A stretch of DNA of 64,000 bases from NCBI RefSeq assembly GCF_026341125.1, contig NZ_JAPEOR010000001.1, positions 2,852,001 through 2,916,000 of the forward strand, in the 5' to 3' direction. This document shows positions 8,478 through 19,273 of this stretch, piece by piece. The stretch comes from Streptomyces sp. NBC_01142 (GTDB lineage: Bacteria > Actinomycetota > Actinomycetes > Streptomycetales > Streptomycetaceae). Under the pieces are notes generated by a model. It worked only from the letters and a program-made list of their open reading frames with translations. It was not told the origin of the DNA and did no database searches. Position 1 is the stretch's first letter, and each line of letters opens with the position of its first letter. The translations under genes were made by a program, and so were the position numbers.

Positions 8478-8690
8478 AGGCCCGTCCGGCGGGTCATGCG
8501 CGAAGCCAGAGTCGGATCGAGGCGGATGCGTTCCATGACCGGGATGAATTGCGGGCGTCGCCCTACTGGACCGGGGTGATCAGCAGGGCCAGTGGGCGGC
8601 GTCCGCCCTCACCGGCGAGATGGATTTTGCAGGTCAGGCCGCCCCGGCAGCACCGCCCCGACGAGGGACTCGGACTCAGGGAGGGGGCAC
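8478..8690 (-). mobile_element. Degenerate IS5-family transposase fragment
   Basis: On the minus strand the fragment encodes RGGLTCKIHLAGEGGRRPLA and LLITPVQ, a well-known IS5-group transposase stretch. It is broken by TAG where Trp is expected, then by a one-base deletion before a segment matching QFIPVMERIR. An in-frame ending LWLRA-stop follows directly, so the catalytic middle has been deleted and the C-terminal end fused on. The terminal CCGCCGGAC motif is kept at the left edge. The element cannot be active. It lies immediately upstream of the ROK gene and may have displaced that gene's original promoter. Confidence 0.7.
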
Positions 8691-8691
8691 C

Positions 8692-10032
8692 ATGGCGGAG
8701 CGCAACAGACGGACAGTGCGTGACCTGCGGCGAGGCAACCGGGCGCGGGTCCTGCAACGTTTGTATTTCGAGGGACCGCTGAGCCGGCAGGAGCTCGGGC
8801 CCGCCGCCGGACTGAGTTCAGGTTCCCTCAGCAACGTTGTCACCGAGCTCATCGCCGAGGGGCTGCTCGAGGAAGCCGGAGTGGTCGACTCCGACGGCGG
8901 CCGCCCGCGCACACTGCTGCGGGTCGCACCCAACAGTGGCCTGCTGATCGGCATCGACATCGGCGAGACCCGCGTACACGTCGAGCTCTTCGACCTCTCG
9001 TTCACCGAACTCGCCCGCACCGAGAGCCTGCTGGCCCAGCACGGCTACGACGTCGAGCGCATCGTCGCCCATGTCCGTACCGGCGCCGGCGTCCTGCGGG
9101 ACGCGGGCGCCGACGCGGCGAGCCTGCTCGGCGTCGGCATCGGCGTTCCCGGCATCATCGAGCAGGACGCCCCGGGCGGCGCGACCGTGCACGGCCAGAC
9201 GATCGGCTGGAGCGCCGTCCCCTTCGAGAAGCTGCTGCGCGACGCCGTCGAACTGCCTCCGGAAGTACCGCTGTTCATCGACAACGGCGCCAAGACACTC
9301 GGCCAGGCGGAGATGTGATTCGGCGGCGGCCGCGGGGCCCGGGAGGCAGCCGTCGCGCTGATCGGCTCAGGCGTCGGCGCCTGCGTCGTCCATGGCGCCG
9401 CGCCCGACGAGAGCGCTCGCAGCAGCGCACTCGAATGGGGACACACGATCGTACGGATCCGGGGGCGCCGCTGCCGCTGTGGCTCCCTCGGCTGTCTGGA
9501 GGCGTACGCGGGCGCGGAGGCACTGCGCGAGCGCTGGCAGGAGGCGGGCGGACCGCTCCCCGCCGACGCCGACGACGAGACCGCGCTGGCCGCTCTGCTG
9601 GCGGCGGCCTTCCCTGCCCCGGGCGGACCCGGCCCCGACCCGGTCGCGCTCTCCCTCCTCGACGACACCGCCGAGTATCCGGGCGCGGCCGTCGCCGATC
9701 TCATCAACCTCTTCCGTCCCGAACGCATCCTGCTCGGCGGCTGGGCCGGACTGCTCCTCGGCCCCCATCTGCTGCCCGAAGTGCGCCGCTACGCGGGGGA
9801 GTACGCACTGCGCCACGCCGCCGATCGCACCATCATCGAACTGGGGCGGCTCGGTCCGGACGCGGTCACCATCGGCGCCGCCACCCTGCCCCTGGCCGAC
9901 TTCCTCGCGCGTGGCGGCAGCAGGCCCCCGGTCCCGACGGCCGACGCGGCCGCCACGGCGGGAGCCGGCCGGCCGGGCGGCGCGCGACGCCGGAACCGCA
10001 CCCCGGCGCAGACGGGAGGGACCCCGGGCTGA
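8692..10032 (+). pseudogene. ROK-family regulator/kinase interrupted by an in-frame TGA
   Basis: The reading frame encodes an N-terminal winged helix (LSRQELGPAAGLSSGSLSN), then a ROK domain with the ATP-binding start LIGIDIGETRVHVELFD. TGA at 9316-9318 interrupts it where family members usually have tryptophan after GQAEM. The same frame then continues without a shift through FGGGRGAREAAVALIGSGVG, the zinc motif CRCGSLGCLEAY and a normal C-terminus to 10032. Both halves are otherwise intact, so the lesion is recent, or the codon is read through, or it is a sequencing error. GGGAGGGGG precedes the ATG. Members usually repress sugar-uptake genes. Confidence 0.8.
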
Positions 10033-10069
10033 AGGGCCACTCGGTCCAGCGGCGCGTACGGCCCTTCAG
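10029..10069 (+). terminator. Intrinsic terminator after the ROK gene
   Basis: A perfect 10-bp stem, CTGAAGGGCC paired with GGCCCTTCAG, starts at the ROK stop codon. A second GGCCCC/GGGGCC hairpin follows within 30 bases. Confidence 0.65.
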
Positions 10070-10138
10070 GCCCCCCAGTACCGGTGCGCCGGGGCCTGAG
10101 CCCTTGTCATCGTCCTTGCCCTGCCCCTAAGTTGGCCG

Positions 10139-12417
<2,279 letters not shown>

Positions 12418-12659
12418 AAAGACCACGATGTCCCTCTTCTGCGATCACGTCGTCGTCCTTGAGCAGGCACTTGGACATACTGCCGACGTAGTACGGGAGT
12501 AGGTCTCAGGTCCCCCTCCCGGCGGGGGCGAGGGCCGACGGATGGAGGCCGACCGTCCGGCGTGAACGAATTTCTCCACCCAGTATCCGGCTCACGGACC
12601 TCTGTCGCGCGCTACGGGGCGAGGGCCGCCGGGGGCAGGGGCCACAGCGTCCTGGCTAC

Positions 12660-12707
12660 GGTATGCGGGACGGCATGCGGCTGCGGTATGCGGTGACGGG
12701 TATGCGG
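12660..12707. repeat. Four-copy GGYATGCGG repeat in a 5' region
   Basis: GG(T/C)ATGCGG occurs at 12660, 12672, 12685 and 12699, spaced by 12-14 bp, 20 bases before the FhuF-like gene. The rest of the 300-bp divergent region (12427-12726) shows no gene and only a small CCTCCC/GGGGG hairpin near 12520. Confidence 0.6.
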
Positions 12708-12726
12708 CAGGGCATCTCGTACAGCG

Positions 12727-13464
12727 ATGACAGTGAGCGGGAGCGTGGGCGTGGATCTGGAGGAGCTGAACTCCGTGGGCGGGTTCTTCGCTCTGCGGGC
12801 AGGTGGGCCGAGCGGCGCACACGTCCCGCTGGCCCGTGTGTACGCGGGCGACACCGCAGCGCTCACGGACCGTGTCGACACGGTCGCGTCCCGCCTGCGC
12901 GCCCCCGAGCGCCGTGTCGCCGCCTCCATCGCGCATCTGGGGCTCGCTGCCCGGCTCTGGTCGGTCGCGCTCGGCTCCGCAGCTCTCCATGGACAGCTCC
13001 CCGACCTCGATCCCCGGCAGCTGTACTGGGATCCCGCCCGCACCTCGCCCGACGATCTGCGCCTTGCCGACCTGCGCCCGCTGCCCGCCACAGCGACAGC
13101 CACCGCCGAGACGGTCCGGGAGGCAGTCCAGTACGGCCATCTCGTCCCGCTGGCCCAGGCGCTGCGGCGCGATGTCCGGATCTCCCCGCGGCTGCTGTGG
13201 GGCAACGCGGGCTCCGCGCTCGCCGGGGCCGTACGTGAACTCCGCTCGTGGGCGCGGCGCAGCGGCCGGCCGGAAGTGGCCGAGCGGGCCGCGGCGCTCG
13301 CCGCCGGGCTCTTCGCGCACCCCGATCTGTCCGGCACGGTCCAGGGCACCGCGCTGCGGCGGCGCAGCTGCTGTCTCTACTACCGCTGCCCCGGCGGCGG
13401 CCTGTGCGGCGACTGCGTCTTCGACCACCCGCCGCAGAGCCCGGCGCACAGTTCCGCGCAGTGA
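12727..13464 (+). CDS. FhuF-like (2Fe-2S) ferric siderophore reductase
   Basis: A 245-residue cytoplasmic protein whose C-terminus carries the FhuF-type iron-sulfur signature CC-x10-C-x2-C (RRRSCCLYYRCPGGGLCGDC). The N-terminal 200 residues resemble the helical FhuF domain. Family members reduce Fe(III)-siderophores after uptake, releasing iron. No siderophore genes are adjacent, so the iron source is unknown. The upstream GGYATGCGG repeats may be control elements. Glycogen synthase begins 50 bp downstream but is probably separately expressed. Confidence 0.75.
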   Translation: MTVSGSVGVDLEELNSVGGFFALRAGGPSGAHVPLARVYAGDTAALTDRVDTVASRLRAPERRVAASIAHLGLAARLWSVALGSAALHGQLPDLDPRQLYWDPARTSPDDLRLADLRPLPATATATAETVREAVQYGHLVPLAQALRRDVRISPRLLWGNAGSALAGAVRELRSWARRSGRPEVAERAAALAAGLFAHPDLSGTVQGTALRRRSCCLYYRCPGGGLCGDCVFDHPPQSPAHSSAQ

Positions 13465-13513
13465 TCCTGACTGCGCTCTTCCGCGCGCGCCGTATCTGAG
13501 TGACCATCATGGG

Positions 13514-14677
13514 GTGAAAGTCGGACTGCTCACACGCGAGTATCCGCCGGACGTCTACGGAGGCGCCGGGGTCCATGTCGAGTTCCTCGCCCGGGAGTTA
13601 CGGGCCCTGACCGATCTCGAGGTGCACTGCTGGGGCGAGGGCGCGGCCGAAGGGGTCCTGCGCCACCAGGCGCTCGCCGGACTCGACGGCGCGAACGACG
13701 CACTGCGCACCTTCTCCGTCGATCTTGCGATGGCCGCCGAGCTCCAGGGCCGCGAACTGGTCCACTCCCACACCTGGTACACCCATCTCGCCGGCCATCT
13801 CGCCAAGCTGCTTTACGGCGTACCGCATGTGATGACCGCGCACTCGTTGGAGCCCCTGCGCCCCTGGAAGGCCGAGCAGCTGGGCGGCGGCTACGCCCTC
13901 TCCAGCTGGGCCGAGCGCACCGCGATCGAGGCCGCGGACGCCGTGATCGCCGTCTCCCGCGGTATGCGTGCCGACATCCTCGCCTGCTACCCCGGCCTCG
14001 ACCCGGACAAGGTCCGCGTCATCCACAACGGCATCGACACCCGCCTGTACCGCCCCGATCACGAGACGACCGCGCTCGACCGGATCGGTCTCGACCCGGA
14101 CCGCCCCTTCGTCCTGTTTGTCGGCCGCATCACCCGCCAGAAGGGTGTCCCGCATCTGCTGCGCGCGGCCCGCTCCTTCGACCCGGGCGCCCAGCTGGTG
14201 CTGTGCGCGGGAGCCCCGGACACCCCGGAGATCGGACGTGAGTTCCGGGAGCTGTTCGAGGAGCTGGAGCGCGTACGCGACGGAGTGCACTGGATCCCCG
14301 AGATGCTGCCCCGGCCCCAGGTCATCCAACTGCTCAGCCACGCCGCCGTGTTCGTCTGCCCGTCGGTGTACGAGCCACTGGGTATCGTCAATCTGGAGGC
14401 CATGGCGTGCGGGACGGCCGTCGTCGCCTCGGCGGTGGGCGGTATCCCGGAGGTCGTGGACGACGGGGGCACGGGGCTGCTCGTGCCGTACGACTCCGCT
14501 GATCCCGAGGCCTTCGAATCGGGTATCACCCAGTCCGTGAACCGGGTCCTCGACGACGCCGGAGAGGCCGCCAGGATGGGTGCCGCCGGACGGGAGCGTG
14601 CGGTACGGGAGTTCGGCTGGGACCGGGTGGCCCGCCGCACGTACGAGGTGTACGAGGAGTTGCTCAAACAGGCGTAG
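13514..14677 (+). CDS. glgA: Glycogen synthase, actinobacterial GT4 type (GlgA/GlgM)
   Basis: A 387-residue GT4 glycosyltransferase that extends alpha-glucan from ADP-glucose, or makes maltose-1-phosphate as reported for the mycobacterial homologue GlgM. Visible features are [19 protein letters not shown] at the donor-site start, [19 protein letters not shown], the nucleotide-binding [14 protein letters not shown] and the C-terminal [23 protein letters not shown] at 13514 is chosen because the conserved [12 protein letters not shown] start begins there. Leu29 is encoded by TTA (13598-13600), which in Streptomyces implies bldA-dependent translation. glgC follows after a 118-bp repeat-filled gap. 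Confidence 0.9.
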   Translation: MKVGLLTREYPPDVYGGAGVHVEFLARELRALTDLEVHCWGEGAAEGVLRHQALAGLDGANDALRTFSVDLAMAAELQGRELVHSHTWYTHLAGHLAKLLYGVPHVMTAHSLEPLRPWKAEQLGGGYALSSWAERTAIEAADAVIAVSRGMRADILACYPGLDPDKVRVIHNGIDTRLYRPDHETTALDRIGLDPDRPFVLFVGRITRQKGVPHLLRAARSFDPGAQLVLCAGAPDTPEIGREFRELFEELERVRDGVHWIPEMLPRPQVIQLLSHAAVFVCPSVYEPLGIVNLEAMACGTAVVASAVGGIPEVVDDGGTGLLVPYDSADPEAFESGITQSVNRVLDDAGEAARMGAAGRERAVREFGWDRVARRTYEVYEELLKQA

Positions 14678-14686
14678 CGGCAGTCA

Positions 14687-14781
14687 CAGGTACAGCGGTC
14701 GTAGCAGCAGTCACAGGTACAGCACGTACAGCAGGGGCAACAGGTACAGCACGTGCAGCAGGTACAGCAGGTACAGCAGGC
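14687..14781. repeat. GTACAGCA-type tandem repeat between glgA and glgC
   Basis: The gap between the two glycogen genes is largely an imperfect array of GTACAGCA(C/G) units, some preceded by CAG. Seven or more copies are recognisable, spaced 9-18 bp. It is non-coding, because GlgC homologues start at the ATG at 14796. Confidence 0.7.
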
Positions 14782-14795
14782 ATAGAGGGGGCGCG

Positions 14796-16013
14796 ATGCG
14801 CGGTGGACCTTCGGTGCTCGGAATCGTCCTGGCCGGTGGGGAGGGCAAACGGCTGATGCCGCTCACGGCCGACCGCGCCAAACCGGCGGTGATTTTCGGC
14901 GGTATGTACCGCCTCGTCGACTTTGTTCTCTCCAGCCTCGTCAACGGGGACATCCTGCGCATCTGCGTGCTGACGCAGTACAAGTCGCACTCGCTGGACC
15001 GCCATGTGACGACCACCTGGCGGATGTCGAGTCTGCTCGGCAACTACGTCACGCCCGTCCCGGCCCAGCAGCGCCTCGGGCGGCGCTGGTACCTGGGCAG
15101 CGCGGACGCGATCCTGCAGTCCCTCAACCTGGTCCACGACGAACAGCCCGACTACATCGCGGTGTTCGGCGCCGACCATGTCTACCGGATGGACCCGCGC
15201 CAGATGCTCCAGCGGCACATCGAGAGCGGCGCGGGTGCCACCGTCGCCGGGATCAGGGTGCCGCGCTCCGAAGCCTCCTCCTTCGGGATCATCACGCCCG
15301 CCTCGGACGGCACCCGGGTGGAGCGTTTTCTGGAGAAGCCCACCGACCCTCCGGGGCTGCCGGGCGACCCGGGCCGGGTGTTCGCGTCCATGGGCAACTA
15401 CCTCTTCACCACCAAAGTCCTGGTCGACGCCCTGCACCGGGACGCCGAGGACGAGCACTCCGTCCATGACATGGGCGGCTCGATCCTGCCGATGCTCACG
15501 GAGCGGGGTGTGGCTCAGCTCTATGACTTCCATGAAAACCATGTGCCTGGCGAACGTGCCTGGGAGCATGGCTACTGGAGGGATGTGGGCACCCTCGACA
15601 CGTACTACGAAGCCCACATGGATCTGATCTCCGACCGGCCCGCATTCGATCTCGACAACCGCCGCTGGCCCGTCTACACCCACTCCGGCCAGCTGCCGCC
15701 GGCTCGCTTCATCGGCGCGGGCATCACGAGCGAGTCGGTCGTCAGCCCCGGCTGCATCGTCCGCGGTCAGGTCACCCGCTCTGTCCTCTCGCCGGGCGTA
15801 CTGGTCGAGGAGGGCGCGGTGGTGCAGGGCTCGGTGCTGCACGACAACGTACGCATCGGACGGGGCGCGGTGGTGCGCGGCGCGATCCTGGACAAGAACG
15901 TGGACGTCCCGCCCGGTGCGACGATCGGCGTCAACCCCGAGCGGGACCAGGAGCTCTACACCGTGTCCAAGAACGGAGTCATCGCGCTGGGCAAGGGGCA
16001 GCCGGTGCTCTGA
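14796..16013 (+). CDS. glgC: Glucose-1-phosphate adenylyltransferase
   Basis: A 405-residue ADP-glucose pyrophosphorylase that makes the glucosyl donor for glycogen. The pyrophosphorylase signature is [20 protein letters not shown] with [25 protein letters not shown] and [16 protein letters not shown] are further family markers, and a left-handed beta-helix domain follows at the C-terminus ([18 protein letters not shown] hexapeptides). AGAGGGGG precedes the ATG. It lies after glgA on the same strand, so the pair supplies and polymerises ADP-glucose. Confidence 0.92.
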   Translation: MRGGPSVLGIVLAGGEGKRLMPLTADRAKPAVIFGGMYRLVDFVLSSLVNGDILRICVLTQYKSHSLDRHVTTTWRMSSLLGNYVTPVPAQQRLGRRWYLGSADAILQSLNLVHDEQPDYIAVFGADHVYRMDPRQMLQRHIESGAGATVAGIRVPRSEASSFGIITPASDGTRVERFLEKPTDPPGLPGDPGRVFASMGNYLFTTKVLVDALHRDAEDEHSVHDMGGSILPMLTERGVAQLYDFHENHVPGERAWEHGYWRDVGTLDTYYEAHMDLISDRPAFDLDNRRWPVYTHSGQLPPARFIGAGITSESVVSPGCIVRGQVTRSVLSPGVLVEEGAVVQGSVLHDNVRIGRGAVVRGAILDKNVDVPPGATIGVNPERDQELYTVSKNGVIALGKGQPVL

Positions 16014-16202
16014 GCTCGCACAATCCGGCCCGTTCAACCCGGTCGCGCGGCCGGTCCGGGTACGGGTTCGAAGCACGGCTGATTGCCGATCACGTCTCCC
16101 GGGCATCACACACGGGTGACGTAGTCGGCCGTTGTGCGAACTGTGCGGGCGGCCGCCCCATCCGGGGTACTCGGCTGTATGCGAAGGAACGGAGTGATTC
16201 CC

Positions 16203-16619
16203 ATGCGTGCGCCCATGCGCGCCCGTCGGCGAGCCGCACGCGCGACGTACCTTCTGCCGCAGGCGGAGACATCGGCCGGCTGGGCGCGGTACCTGACGAC
16301 CGTCTTTCTGACCCGCGGATGCGGCGAGGAAGTCTCCGGCGAGCAGGTGGAGGATGCGACGCTCATCGTCTCCGAACTGGTCACCAACGCCACCCGGCAC
16401 GGGCACAGCAGCTGCCGGCTGCGGCTGCATGTCGACCCCGGGCTGGTCACCGTAGAAGTGGAGGACGACAGTCCGATCCCGCCGCGGCTGTGCGCACCGG
16501 ATGCGACGGACGAGGGCGGCCGGGGCATCGCGTTGGTGCGTCTGCTCGCGCGGGACTTCTCCGTGCTCGGCGGACCCGGCGGAGGCAAGACCGTGCAGGC
16601 GGTGCTCGCCGCGTCCTGA
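16203..16619 (+). CDS. HATPase-domain ATP-binding protein (anti-sigma/serine kinase-like)
   Basis: A small protein of 138 residues with a GHKL ATP-binding fold like RsbW/SpoIIAB. The N-box is EDATLIVSELVTNATRHG and the G-boxes appear as VEVEDDSP and GGRGIALVRLLA. Streptomyces encode many such orphan proteins, and some regulate sigma factors through partner switching. The start at 16203 follows GGAACGGAG at suitable distance. No antagonist is adjacent, though a SpoIIE-type phosphatase lies at 38.5 kb. The partner is unknown. Confidence 0.75.
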   Translation: MRAPMRARRRAARATYLLPQAETSAGWARYLTTVFLTRGCGEEVSGEQVEDATLIVSELVTNATRHGHSSCRLRLHVDPGLVTVEVEDDSPIPPRLCAPDATDEGGRGIALVRLLARDFSVLGGPGGGKTVQAVLAAS

Positions 16620-16644
16620 GGTACCCGAGGTACCCGAGGTACCG
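16618..16644. repeat. Three-copy 9-bp tandem repeat
   Basis: GAGGTACCC is repeated three times, the last copy ending in G, beginning at the stop codon of the HATPase gene and filling the gap to the convergent GH114 gene. Confidence 0.65.
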
Positions 16645-16648
16645 GCCC

Positions 16649-17443
16649 TCAGCATGCCTGACGCCACACCCCCAGATCGAGCTTCTTGCGCATGGAGCTG
16701 AATCCGAGCTGGCGTGCCCGTTTGCAGAATCGGTCGACCGGGAGGGCGTACTCGACGTGGAAGACCGCCTTCCCGGCCTCGACGAACGGCTTCAGTGCCG
16801 CACAGTCGCCGTACTGCTCACACTCCTCGTTCACGGCGAAATCGAAGTCGTCCACCAGCTGCGGCACCTGAGGCAGATCGTTCTTCAGGCCCACTGACAG
16901 ACCACGGTCATGGGCCAGTTGCGCGATCATGCGGTTGTACGCGAGCTGGTGTGCGGCCGTCAGCGGGAAGCCGGTGTCGTTGAGATACGCGTCCAGCAGA
17001 TCGGGCTCGACCGCGTCGAATCCGCGCTCCCGGCACAGATCGATGCGCTTGGCCATCAGGGGGCGAAGGGTGTCGAGGCGCCGGATGTCCAGCCAGCGCT
17101 CGCCCTTCCAGCCGTTGGGGCCGCCCAGAACCGAGCGGGGAAAGTCCCTGTGGTCGGGACGGAAGGACTCCCACGCGCCCGCGTTGATGTAGCAGATGAC
17201 CTTACGGCCGTCCCGGTGAAGTCCGCGGACGGTCGCCGCGTCGTTCTCGAAACCGTCGATGTCGTAGACGGGCACATCGACGCTGGTGTCGATGCGCCCG
17301 TCGAGCTGCCACTGCCAGTCCATGCCCGGCCGGGGCAGCCAGCGTGGCCCGGGGGACTGGTCCGGCGGCGGGGCCGAGCAGGCGGCGAGGACCGTGAGAG
17401 AGAGCACGAGGAACACGGCCCACAGCCGGGTCGGGCGGGTCAT
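16649..17443 (-). CDS. GH114 endo-alpha-1,4-polygalactosaminidase-like lipoprotein
   Basis: A 264-residue exported lipoprotein. The signal peptide ends in the lipobox LTVLAAC near residue 22. The mature domain is a GH114-type barrel, with VICYINAGAWE and FDAVEPDLLDAY carrying the acidic candidates for catalysis. GH114 enzymes cleave galactosamine-rich polymers, and the fungal member Ega3 acts on galactosaminogalactan (established knowledge). The ATG overlaps the stop of the spherulin-4 gene (17440-17443). It is the last gene of the leftward exopolysaccharide locus and probably trims or releases the polymer at the cell surface. Confidence 0.8.
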   Translation of the reverse strand: MTRPTRLWAVFLVLSLTVLAACSAPPPDQSPGPRWLPRPGMDWQWQLDGRIDTSVDVPVYDIDGFENDAATVRGLHRDGRKVICYINAGAWESFRPDHRDFPRSVLGGPNGWKGERWLDIRRLDTLRPLMAKRIDLCRERGFDAVEPDLLDAYLNDTGFPLTAAHQLAYNRMIAQLAHDRGLSVGLKNDLPQVPQLVDDFDFAVNEECEQYGDCAALKPFVEAGKAVFHVEYALPVDRFCKRARQLGFSSMRKKLDLGVWRQAC

Positions 17444-18099
17444 GAGGCCTTCCGGAGAGCGGGTGGCAGGGCGGACCAGGGGTTAGGGCCGTGGCCGGCG
17501 ACGGCGCAGTGCACCGCGGCACGGCGGAGTTCCGCGGTACGGGCAGCGAGGCCGCAGAGCCTCGTGGGGACGCCGTGCACCAAGTGGCAGAAGGTTTCGG
17601 GAGGGTGGTCGGCGGTCCAGGCCGGGGCGACCGGGGCCGTACGGTAAGCGTCCCAGTTGCCTTCGAAGGTGACCAGCAGATCGGCGACCGATGCATAGCC
17701 GGGCGCGGGGTGGACTCCTGGATTGAGCGCGACGGTCCGCCCGCCGCGGGCGCGCGCGGCACGGGCGAGCCGCCGGTAGTGGCGCAGCCCGGCCGGGTCG
17801 GGTGCGACCTGGTCGAGAAAGAACCCGTCCGTCGCGTACCAGTCCCGGTGGCGCTCGAAGTCGAGAGCGACGGCGCGGGCGGGACGGCGCCCGTAGTCGG
17901 TGTCGGTGTACCCCAGCACCCGTACGCCGGCCGCCCGCAGCGCGCGGGCGGCGTCGGCGAACGCCGGATCGGGGGCCGTGCCCGGCCCGTCGTCGATGTT
18001 GAGCACCACGCCGTACAGCCGGGGCGCGGCCGCGACAAGGGCCCGCCAGGCGGCGGGATCGACGGCGGGGTGGACGTACATGGGCACCAGGAGCGTCAT
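17440..18099 (-). CDS. Spherulation-specific family 4 (GH135-like) protein
   Basis: A 219-residue protein starting MTLLVPMYVHP, with the family features LNIDDGPGTAPD near residue 35, YTDTDYGRR, and WYATDGFFLDQVAPDP with acidic residues in the expected active-site strands. The fungal member Sph3 (GH135) is a hydrolase needed for galactosaminogalactan production. No signal peptide is visible at this start, and the in-frame upstream extension is Arg-rich and not signal-like, so the protein would be cytoplasmic or exported unconventionally. It is coupled to the GH114 gene by a 4-bp overlap. The 265 bp upstream (18100-18364) show no gene. Confidence 0.75.
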   Translation of the reverse strand: MTLLVPMYVHPAVDPAAWRALVAAAPRLYGVVLNIDDGPGTAPDPAFADAARALRAAGVRVLGYTDTDYGRRPARAVALDFERHRDWYATDGFFLDQVAPDPAGLRHYRRLARAARARGGRTVALNPGVHPAPGYASVADLLVTFEGNWDAYRTAPVAPAWTADHPPETFCHLVHGVPTRLCGLAARTAELRRAAVHCAVAGHGPNPWSALPPALRKAS

Positions 18100-18364
18100 G
18101 ACGGAGCGACCTCCACGGCGATGCGGCCGGCCGGGGCGGCGCCGACGGGATTCCCCGTCGGCGCGGGGCGGACGGCCCGGTCGCCGGGCGCGCACCGTGC
18201 CCCGGGCAGCTCTGGGCCGCGAGCTCTCCACGCCGGTCCCAAAGCCCTTCTCCCCGACGGCAGTTGCCTCTTGCCGAACCCGTCACCCTCGTCCCGAACG
18301 CCGCCCGGCAGCCGTACGGCCCGGTTTCCGCCCGCCGGTCGGCAGCCGTTCCGCACCGTCCCGC

Positions 18365-19273
18365 TCACAGCGCCGCCCCTGCCGGGGCCAGGGTCTTCCA
18401 CAGATCCGTGAGCGAGTCTGTCAGCGTGCGCTCCGGGTGCCAGCCCAGTGCCGCACGCGCCGCCTCGATGTCCGCGCACTGCCAGGAGACGGCCGTGGAC
18501 CGCGCCGAGCCCGCGCCCGTCTCCTCCAGGCGGCCGCGGAAGCCGGCCGCCCGGACCAGCCCGTCGGCCAGGTCGCGCACCCCCGTGGCGCGGCCGCTGC
18601 CGATGTTCAGCACGGGCGGGAGCGGTCCCGGAGCGGTCGCCGCGCGTACGGCCGCGGCCGCCACGTCCCGTACGTCCACGAAGTCGCGCGTCGCGGACAG
18701 GTCGCCGACCCGGACCACACCCTCGTCACCGGCCCGCCGCAGCTCCGCGGCGAGCCTGCCGGGCAGGCCCGCGGCGGGCGCGCCGGGACCGACGGGGTTG
18801 AAGACGCGGAGCACGACGGCGTCGAGACCGGATGTCGTGACCGCGACCGTGCCGGCGAGTTTGGTTGCCCCGTACGGCCCCAGCGGCCTCGTGGCGGCCG
18901 ATTCCGCGACCGGTTCGCCCGGTGCGGTCGGCCCGTACTCGGCGGCCGAGCCGAGGTGGACGAGTCGTACACCCGGCACGGCCTCCCGCAGTGCCTCGCA
19001 GAGCGCGGCCGGGCCGCGCGCGTTGACGTCGGTGAGCCGGACCGTGCTGCCGGCCACCAGGCCCGCGCAGTTGACGACGGCCTCGGGCGCCGCCGCGCGC
19101 AGCGCGCCCGTGAGGACGGCGGGCCCTTCGGTGAGGTCGAGCGGGACGTCGGCCGCCGCGGACCGGCCCCCGACGAGCAGCCGCACACCCGGCAGGGCGC
19201 GGAGCTGCTCGGCGGTGTGCCCGCCCAGGAATCCGGTGGAGCCCAGGAGGAGGATGCGCACGGAACGTGTCAC
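18365..19273 (-). CDS. NAD(P)-dependent nucleotide-sugar epimerase/reductase (extended SDR)
   Basis: A 302-residue extended short-chain dehydrogenase. The Rossmann motif is ILLLGSTGFLGGH, the catalytic Ser lies in HLGSAAEYGP, and the YxxxK pair in YGATKLAGT. It resembles GalE/RmlD-like enzymes that remodel NDP-sugars. GTG 19273 overlaps the nucleotidyltransferase stop (GTGA), and GTG 19261 (VRILLLG) is an alternative. In the exopolysaccharide locus it would help make the sugar donor, for example a UDP-hexosamine epimer, but the substrate is not readable. Confidence 0.8.
   Translation of the reverse strand: MTRSVRILLLGSTGFLGGHTAEQLRALPGVRLLVGGRSAAADVPLDLTEGPAVLTGALRAAAPEAVVNCAGLVAGSTVRLTDVNARGPAALCEALREAVPGVRLVHLGSAAEYGPTAPGEPVAESAATRPLGPYGATKLAGTVAVTTSGLDAVVLRVFNPVGPGAPAAGLPGRLAAELRRAGDEGVVRVGDLSATRDFVDVRDVAAAAVRAATAPGPLPPVLNIGSGRATGVRDLADGLVRAAGFRGRLEETGAGSARSTAVSWQCADIEAARAALGWHPERTLTDSLTDLWKTLAPAGAAL

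Noticed and set aside
9316..9318. Selenocysteine at the in-frame TGA of the ROK gene
   Set aside because: The expected residue is Trp, no selenocysteine-insertion-type hairpin was noticed, and ROK proteins are not selenoproteins.
12803..13513. Long in-frame extension of glycogen synthase
   Set aside because: It overlaps the FhuF-like gene and is Arg/Ser/Pro-rich. The conserved [11 protein letters not shown] start lies at 13514.
14580..14795. N-terminal extension of GlgC through the GTACAGCA repeats
   Set aside because: It encodes a Ser/Arg/Tyr repeat unlike GlgC. A good ribosome site and the conserved start are at 14796.
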